The position numbers and the translations under genes are program-made. The notes under the pieces are model-generated. The model saw only the letters and a list, made by a program, of their open reading frames with translations. It searched no databases and was not told the DNA's origin. This document shows, in pieces, positions 58,038 through 64,000 of a DNA stretch of 64,000 nucleotides. The stretch lies in contig QXEO01002114.1 in NCBI GenBank assembly GCA_007115705.1, positions 744,001 through 808,000 on the forward strand. The letters run 5' to 3'. Source of the stretch: Dactylis glomerata (taxonomy: Eukaryota > Streptophyta > Magnoliopsida > Poales > Poaceae). Each line of letters starts with the position of its first letter. Position 1 is the stretch's first letter.

Positions 58038-59198
58038 TCACGGCTCATAGTACATGCCCGGAGTCCACCCGTGCTGGCGTGTAGTCTGGCGCACTGTCTC
58101 TGGAATGAACGGCCTACCGCCCGGAACATAGTCCGAGTCAGACGTGTCCATCGTAGAGGTATCACTCAACACAAGTCCATTTAGTCCGAGGTAACTCTCA
58201 AAGTACACCCTGGTCTCGTGAGCAGTCATAGTCGGGAAAGGCTCCTCCTCACCATAACACATACTCTCAGTGCAATAGGTGTGGTCAAACGGTGTATCCT
58301 GCTCCATAGGTATCTCAACCGGCTCCTGACTTTCAAACTGAACCTCCATAGGGTCCTCCTCCTCTACAGATACAACAGGAGTAACTACGACATCTCCTCC
58401 TCCTGCCGCCTGAGCTGTCCCTCCATACAAGCTAGTATACTGCTGACCATCTCCCAGCCAGTCAAACCTCCACCCATCAGAGTTCTCAATGGGAAGCTTG
58501 GACTCCGAGACCCCCTTGAGACCCTGCTGCGCCTCCATACTAGAAGTGATAACTGGGTAATGTATAGGCTCTGGAGTGGGTGAATACATAGAAGGTCCAG
58601 GCTGTGTCGGGTAACTGTGAGTTCCCACAACCAGTGAGAAGTCCGACTCCTGCCTAGTCATCTGTGCTCGCTCCTGCCTCCTAGTAGTGTCTGTGAGGTC
58701 ATCAAGCATCTCCGCCTTGTCCTCAACAATGACCTGGTGGGTGTTATACAGTGATCCCACCATCTTCCTATACCTATCAAGGAGTCTGGCTGCCAACTTT
58801 GGCTTCTTCTTCACCAGAACATCACGATCCATTCCCGGCTCATCCATCAGCGAGTCATGAGGAATAGCGGTAAAAGTGGTACCTGCTAACTCCATCGCTC
58901 TGTACTCCCTGATAGTCGCAATAGCTTGGACTACCGCCTCGTGATAAGCTGCGGTCTCTCCTCTTCCTTCTCTAGAAGGCTGAACTGGACTAGGTGCTAA
59001 TCCATCGGGTAGCATGATCACGACACGGTACTTGACCGCAGTCCCATCATCCTTGTAAGTATAGGTCTTAACAGGGATGTCGGTGCTGAGTCCAAAAGCC
59101 CGTAGCAGTGATCCTAACTGCTCAGTCAAAGTTCCCTCATAGTCTTCCAGAGTCTTCCTCTGTGACCAAACGGTGCGTGCTGGAATTCTCGATGCCAT
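58038..59198 (-). CDS. Extra sense ORF between primer site and gag, unknown protein
   Basis: Open from an ATG at 59196-59198 (MASRIPARTVW; longer open upstream) to TGA at 58038-58040, 387 codons including stop. Residues about 40-115 hold KTYTYKDDGTAVKYRVVIML and GETAAYHEAVVQAIATIREY, a beta-strand then helix arrangement vaguely like a double-stranded RNA-binding fold, not established. The middle is charged and helical (KKKPKLAARLLDRYRKMVG); the C-terminal half is acidic, low-complexity and Pro/Glu/Gln-rich. It has the element's own sense, sits 190 bp from the primer site and remains open although pol is full of stops. Extra ORFs are known in plant Gypsy elements, but I recognise no family here. 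Confidence 0.6.
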   Translation of the reverse strand: MASRIPARTVWSQRKTLEDYEGTLTEQLGSLLRAFGLSTDIPVKTYTYKDDGTAVKYRVVIMLPDGLAPSPVQPSREGRGETAAYHEAVVQAIATIREYRAMELAGTTFTAIPHDSLMDEPGMDRDVLVKKKPKLAARLLDRYRKMVGSLYNTHQVIVEDKAEMLDDLTDTTRRQERAQMTRQESDFSLVVGTHSYPTQPGPSMYSPTPEPIHYPVITSSMEAQQGLKGVSESKLPIENSDGWRFDWLGDGQQYTSLYGGTAQAAGGGDVVVTPVVSVEEEDPMEVQFESQEPVEIPMEQDTPFDHTYCTESMCYGEEEPFPTMTAHETRVYFESYLGLNGLVLSDTSTMDTSDSDYVPGGRPFIPETVRQTTRQHGWTPGMYYEP

Positions 59199-59388
59199 AG
59201 TAGCTGTACAAGAATAGGATATAGAATTAGTATGATGCATCATAATAAAGAATTGTAACACTAAAAATATGACCATGTTATTCCCAAGTGAATAACCATC
59301 ATAGATTTAGAGAACTCTTTACCGTTGCTACTAGACTCCTATAGGTTCTATCCCTTTACTAGGTTTCCAACCTAAGGTCAAAGCAATT

Positions 59389-59400
59389 GCTCTGATACCA
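59389..59400 (-). other. Primer binding site, tRNA-iMet
   Basis: The minus strand reads TGGTATCAGAGC, the standard plant initiator-Met primer site, 2 bp from the LTR. Confidence 0.95.
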
Positions 59401-59402
59401 GC

Positions 59403-62400
59403 TACGGTGACCCAGCATACCACTGCATGTTGTAGTATGCAAGTCGTTGATATAACACTTGTGGAACAACCCTCCACGAATATTACATCCCTCGGAATGG
59501 TACAGCAGAAACATTGCGGGCCCAAATACAACTGAACTTCATATTATTACAAACCAAAGCGTGACGATTACGAAATGCTCCCCACAAGAGAACACCTCAA
59601 GTGCTTAGTGTTTACAGCAACTGGAATGCTTCAAATAATTAAACATGTGAAGAACTCAACAACTTATTCCTATTCTACATCTGCTCGGTTCCTCGACTAC
59701 GGAGCTATTCTACTAGTTAGACAATCTTCACTCTGAGTCCTCGTCGGAAGACGCGCCATAGCGTATGAAGTAATCCACGCCTTTGACCCCGCGAGAAAGA
59801 TCTGGCTCCTCGTAGAAGATGTCCTGCTGGCCTCCGATGGCGTTCAGAGCCGCCTCATCTAGCTCTTCACAGTCTAGCAAGGGTTTAAGAGATTGGGGTG
59901 AGTAACGAGCGTTACCCAGCAAGTTTCTTTAGAAAGAAGTTGTGTGATATGCACTATCTACAGCCATGGACTCAAAAGAGTCGTAGGCCAATGCAAAGCT
60001 TTATCAAAGGTTTCTTGAAAGATTGCTTTTACTTTAGAAAACTATGCCCAATAGCCAACACAGGGTATTAGTGCCTTGAGAGCACCTTTCCTACCGCGTT
60101 CGCAGCTCCTTCCCGGAACAAGGGGTAACATGTCACATCCTTTTACACTCTGCAGAGGTGTGTCCTTCCAAAAGAGATCAAAGCCTTGCTGCACAACCGG
60201 ACGTACATTCCTGTCCACACTTCCATGGTGTGGGGCCCAGTCATTGATCCAAGCCATTCACTGCCTTCTCCGCACAACGCATGCCCACCCAATTCACGCA
60301 AGCAGGTTGTGCCCCTGATATTCACCCCCAACGATGAAGTACCTAGGCGTCCCTTGCGGACCATCATAGACACCAGTGCCATGAGAACTGAGGTGTCCCA
60401 CCCATGTGCAAGTAGTCTCGCAAGATCTACCGCGACCGGCAGCTGGCTTCCCGTTGACATGCGAACGAGAGAAGATACAGCTGACTTTCCCGTCCCATTC
60501 CAAGTCTCTTGGACGACACGGTTTTGACGTCACAAGAATAACTGTGGCATTGGTAGTTAGTCCTAGGTTTACTTTCCCGTGCAAGTGGAACCTCCACCAC
60601 CACAATCTTACCGTGGTTCCACCTGCCAGCCTTACTAGGTTATCACCACTGGTCGATAACCACTAGTCATATTACTTATGAAAATAGATTTTCCATCCCT
60701 TTTTGAAATGTTAGAGTTTGAAGTCAACACTTTGCAAGTAGTTTCAAAACCAGTGCAACCAAGAGATATGAGCAAGATAAACTTGCCTTGTGACTGAAAG
60801 GTAGTGGAGTCGGATACTTGGCGATGCTCCTAATCTCCTTGTTCTACAAAAATCCAATCATTGTCCGGTAAGGACAATGTTTAAAGAAGAAAATGGATGC
60901 TAGGTGCAATGATATGCAATGCATGGTGATTCATTGTCTTTGTTTACTTATTTGTGTGTTTTACCCAAGACTTAGTATTATTAAAGTGTTTTGATACAAC
61001 ACTTGGTAAAATTGGTGTGTTTTACCCTAGACATGGTAATTCAAACAATCATTTTGAGTTTGAAAGCAATTTTGAAATTATAAAACATTGATTAGAGTTG
61101 TTTGAAAAGGAAAGGAATTAATTTGAATTAAGAAAAGACTTAATTTTTATTTTGGTTTAATTAATTAAAAATTAAGTGTTTTTGAAAATTTGGAAATAAA
61201 ATAAAATCACATAATGAATTGATTTTTGAATTGTAATAAGAAATATATTTTAAGTAAACAATTTATTTCAAATAAAGGATTATTTTCTTAAAATTAAACC
61301 AATCAATTATGAATTTGATTAGAATTTGAATTATTTAAAAATTCAGCAGAATTGGTAAAATCCTTTGGTTTTAAAATATTTGGCCTAGGCCCAAATAGTC
61401 AGGCCCAGCCCACCACCTAACTAACCTGAGTGACTCGGGTCTGGGTCGGTCAAACCGACCCAGCCCACTCTCTCCTCGCTCACTCCCCTCTCTTCTTCTC
61501 CCGAGCTCCTCCTGCAATCGATGTCACCGCCGTCGTCGCCTGCAGATCCCGACCAACTCCGGTGACTTCTGCCGCCGATGCTTGAGCATATGATGCGCCC
61601 CTCGGCCCTCTTCCTCCTCCACTGAGTGGATTTGGAACTCCTCGCCTCTCCGATGAGATCGGGGTTCAATCTCCGCTCGGGATCTTGCCGGCTCCTATCG
61701 CCTCCGATCTCACACCTCGCCGAATCTCCTCACTGGGCTTGCTATGCGCGTTTACAGTGGTCCAGGCATGTGTGCTTCGCCAGTGGTGCCATGGTGAAGT
61801 CCTCCCCGGGTAGTCTCTGGCCGGCCGCGCGGGCACTGCCCCGCCATGCCATCCAGACATACGCCTGGGTGTATGGTGAGCGTGTTCTTCTCCTTCTACC
61901 CCTCTCCTCTGTTCTCTGGCCATGGTTACTGGCCATCTGGCCATGACCAGTGAGCCAAGCTCATAGACCTATCTCTGTGATGCTGTCTACTGATGTTAGT
62001 TTGTGGTGTTGGATTCAGTTAGCTGTTCAAATGCTTGATCATGTGGTATTCTTACTGTGCTCCTCTCTCTGTCAGTTAACTTTTCTGACAGAGGTGTGAT
62101 ACTGAATCTTGCCCTATTGCAATGTTCAGTTAACACCTGTAACTTGCTCTGTTAGGTTCTAATCCCAGTGATGCCATGATGTTGTAACTGTATGTGTGTG
62201 CAACTGAATTCCTAATTTCAGTTATGTGGCTATGCTTGGTCAGGTGGTGACTTTGCTGTGCCAACACCTCTCTGTCAGTGAGTTTATTTGACAGGCAAGT
62301 TAGACTGAATCTTGCTGATTGCAAGGTTTCAGTTATAAACTTAATTGAACTAAATATGATTCCTAGGTCATGTAACTAGGAAGATGATTTTGATTATATT

Positions 62401-63957
62401 TACTGACCTGATTGTCAGCTAGAGTGCTGGTTGTGTTGAGGTGCATGACCATCTGGTCATGTGCCCAGCAACAGTTTTCTGTGAAATGTTTATGGTTAAA
62501 CTTGCCCCTTTTGTACAAGCGCATGATGCTGGTCTGAGGCTAGGTTAAGTAGTGAGGTGCTCTGCATACTTTTGTGCCCACTGCTTGATTTTGAATTAGT
62601 GCTAGCATGACTGGTGTGGTTGAGGTGCATGTCCATCAGGACATGTGCCCAGCACATGCCTGCTCTGTGTAGCTTCAGCTGTTACTACTGTAATATGCCT
62701 ATGAAGCAAAAGCTGAGGCTATACCTATGGTTGCATCTATTTGGCTTTGCACAAATTACTTCCAATGATGTACTAAGCAAAGCATCACTTTGCTAGTTTG
62801 AGGAAAAAGCTACCAAGACCCAACCATGCTTGCAATTGTGTGTTTATCAAGCAACTGCTGGTATTCAGTGCAGAATACCAACCTGAGGTGGAATACTTTT
62901 ATGTTGTGATCTTGTGGCTGATCTGCTACTTCTAGTTGGTGAGTTGCGGCTTGCTCCTGGCTTGCCCTTCTCCTCCTGGTTCAGCTGCTGGGCTTGTCCT
63001 TCTCCTCCTGGACTTGCTGCTGGTTGCTTGTCCTTCTCCTCCTGGGATGGTCTTGAGCTTCAGGTTACTCCATGGTTTTGCTGGGTGTTGTTCTAATGGA
63101 TTTATGGTGCTGTGGAAGAACTCTGGTGTTCTTTGAGCTGGTCTTGTGCAGCTCGGTTGTGAGCTTCTTGCTCTGGCCGAGCTCATCTTCACCAGCTGCT
63201 GGCTCAGCTGAGTTGCTGTGGTGCTACCAGCAGCTCCTTCTCAGTCCAGTGACTGAGCTGCTTGTGTGCTGCTTGCCTATGTGTTGATCTGATCCATCTC
63301 ATGGACGTTCTGTGAAATGGCTAGGTACCCAAGTGCTTTGTACCCCCAGTAATTAAAAGAACAGATACTACACTTGGTCATTAGAACTCAATGATGAAAA
63401 TGGCATGAGTTATGCCAAAATCTGAGAGTCACTTAATCTAACCCTAACTCTGTTTCTATTTGAGCATTGTTTGTTTTGCAGGTAATAACTTAAAGATCCA
63501 AGTGAAGACATTGAAGATTAATTAGATAGTTTCTAGGATTTAGTGATTCTTTTATTTTTACAATGTAATATTCTTTTTACTTTACCAATATGTAAAGACA
63601 TTGTAAATGTGTTTAATATTAATAAAGTAATATTTCAGTAATCTTTAATTACTTATTTCATTTCTATTTTCCAACTCTATTTATTATTGAGTTGTACTTT
63701 ATTAATTATTATTTATTCTAGTTTAATAATATTCAAAAATCAAAATTAAGATTCCAAAATCACTTAAACAACAACATCAAGAGATCATAACAAAGCCCAT
63801 AACATTCTAATAACCTCTAACTCTAAAGGTGATTGGATAGAAGCTTTGCTCTCTCAGGTTTTTGAATTTGCGAAAAATTTACTCAGATTTTAGATGCATG
63901 AATGCACAAAGGTCCTATTTCTACCATTCGTTTGATCCTAAATGCTAGGATATTACA
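59403..63957 (-). repeat. 5' LTR of chromovirus
   Basis: 4555 bp, TACGGTGACCC to GGATATTACA; the left TG has mutated to TA. Open frames within it mirror those of the other LTR. Confidence 0.95.
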
Positions 63958-64000
63958 CCAACTTACGATGAGGTTGTCAATCTCACCGGTTTGCTGTAAA
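63958..64000 (-). repeat. Athila-like LTR, right part, cut by window end
   Basis: Starts with the duplication CCAAC and continues the LTR broken at 46991 (GATGAGGTTGTCAATCTCAC also at 2180). Confidence 0.8.

Larger units (their letters stand above)
46992..63957 (-). mobile_element. Chromovirus (Tekay-like) Gypsy retrotransposon with 4.55 kb LTRs
   Basis: 16,966 bp including a nested solo LTR (15.4 kb without it). LTRs at 46992-53099 and 59403-63957, perfect duplication CCAAC (46987-46991, 63958-63962), tRNA-iMet primer site and polypurine tract. Gene order: extra ORF (59198-58038), gag-protease-RT-RNase H (57623-54783), integrase (54740-53373) and a chromodomain-like end (about 53260-53146). 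The C-terminal WKHHSEREATWE pattern supports a Tekay-type chromovirus. The first 360 bp of the LTRs show 12 substitutions and an 8-bp indel (about 3%); the remainder was not counted. Pol has five or more stops. Confidence 0.95.

Overview
The window looks like plant nuclear DNA from a large, repeat-rich grass genome, most likely a Triticeae species (wheat, barley or a relative). This is inferred from Stowaway MITEs, Ty3/Gypsy LTR elements primed by tRNA-Asp and tRNA-iMet, an L1-type LINE and plant splice sites and promoter motifs. No intact host gene was recognised. Family names such as Sabrina, WHAM or Jeli were not assigned because that needs a database search.

Layout. (1) 1-3557: left-truncated copy of a non-autonomous, Athila-like Gypsy element on the minus strand, with an ORF, a tRNA-Asp primer site and a 1.6 kb LTR. 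(2) 3558-10048: the 3' part of a plus-strand Tat-lineage element. It holds a 27-bp minisatellite, antisense spliced gene(s), a polypurine tract and the 3' LTR. (3) 10049-15894: low-copy-looking DNA with a decayed alanine-rich gene, two Stowaway MITEs and a RING-like remnant. (4) 15895-42276: a stretch bounded by a matching 30-bp inverted repeat pair. It contains GC-rich exon-like sequence, a short LINE-like element, and a Tat element (20309-36291, minus) that inserted into that LINE-like element. A very young Athila-like element (24536-31497) is nested in the Tat element. A beta-glucosidase exon fragment and an 847-bp PIF/Harbinger-like element lie further right. (5) 42776-45386: 5'-truncated LINE, plus strand. 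(6) 46721-64000: an Athila-like LTR split at 46991/63958 by a 17 kb chromovirus (46992-63957, minus) with 4.55 kb LTRs. One of those LTRs carries a solo LTR of the Athila-like family.

Target-site duplications prove four of the nestings: CACTC around the young element, CCTGT/CCTAT around the Tat element, ATTAA around the solo LTR and CCAAC around the chromovirus. By-eye LTR comparison gives 4/1537 mismatches for the young element and 16/335 for its Tat host, in the order the nesting requires.

The most interesting content is the accessory coding capacity of the retroelements. The Tat element at 20309-36291 carries, antisense to pol, a gene with its own plant-type promoter and AT-hook plus B3-like DNA-binding motifs, now broken by two stops. 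The other Tat element carries a spliced antisense coiled-coil gene. The chromovirus has an extra sense ORF of about 387 codons between its primer site and gag. All pol genes here are broken.
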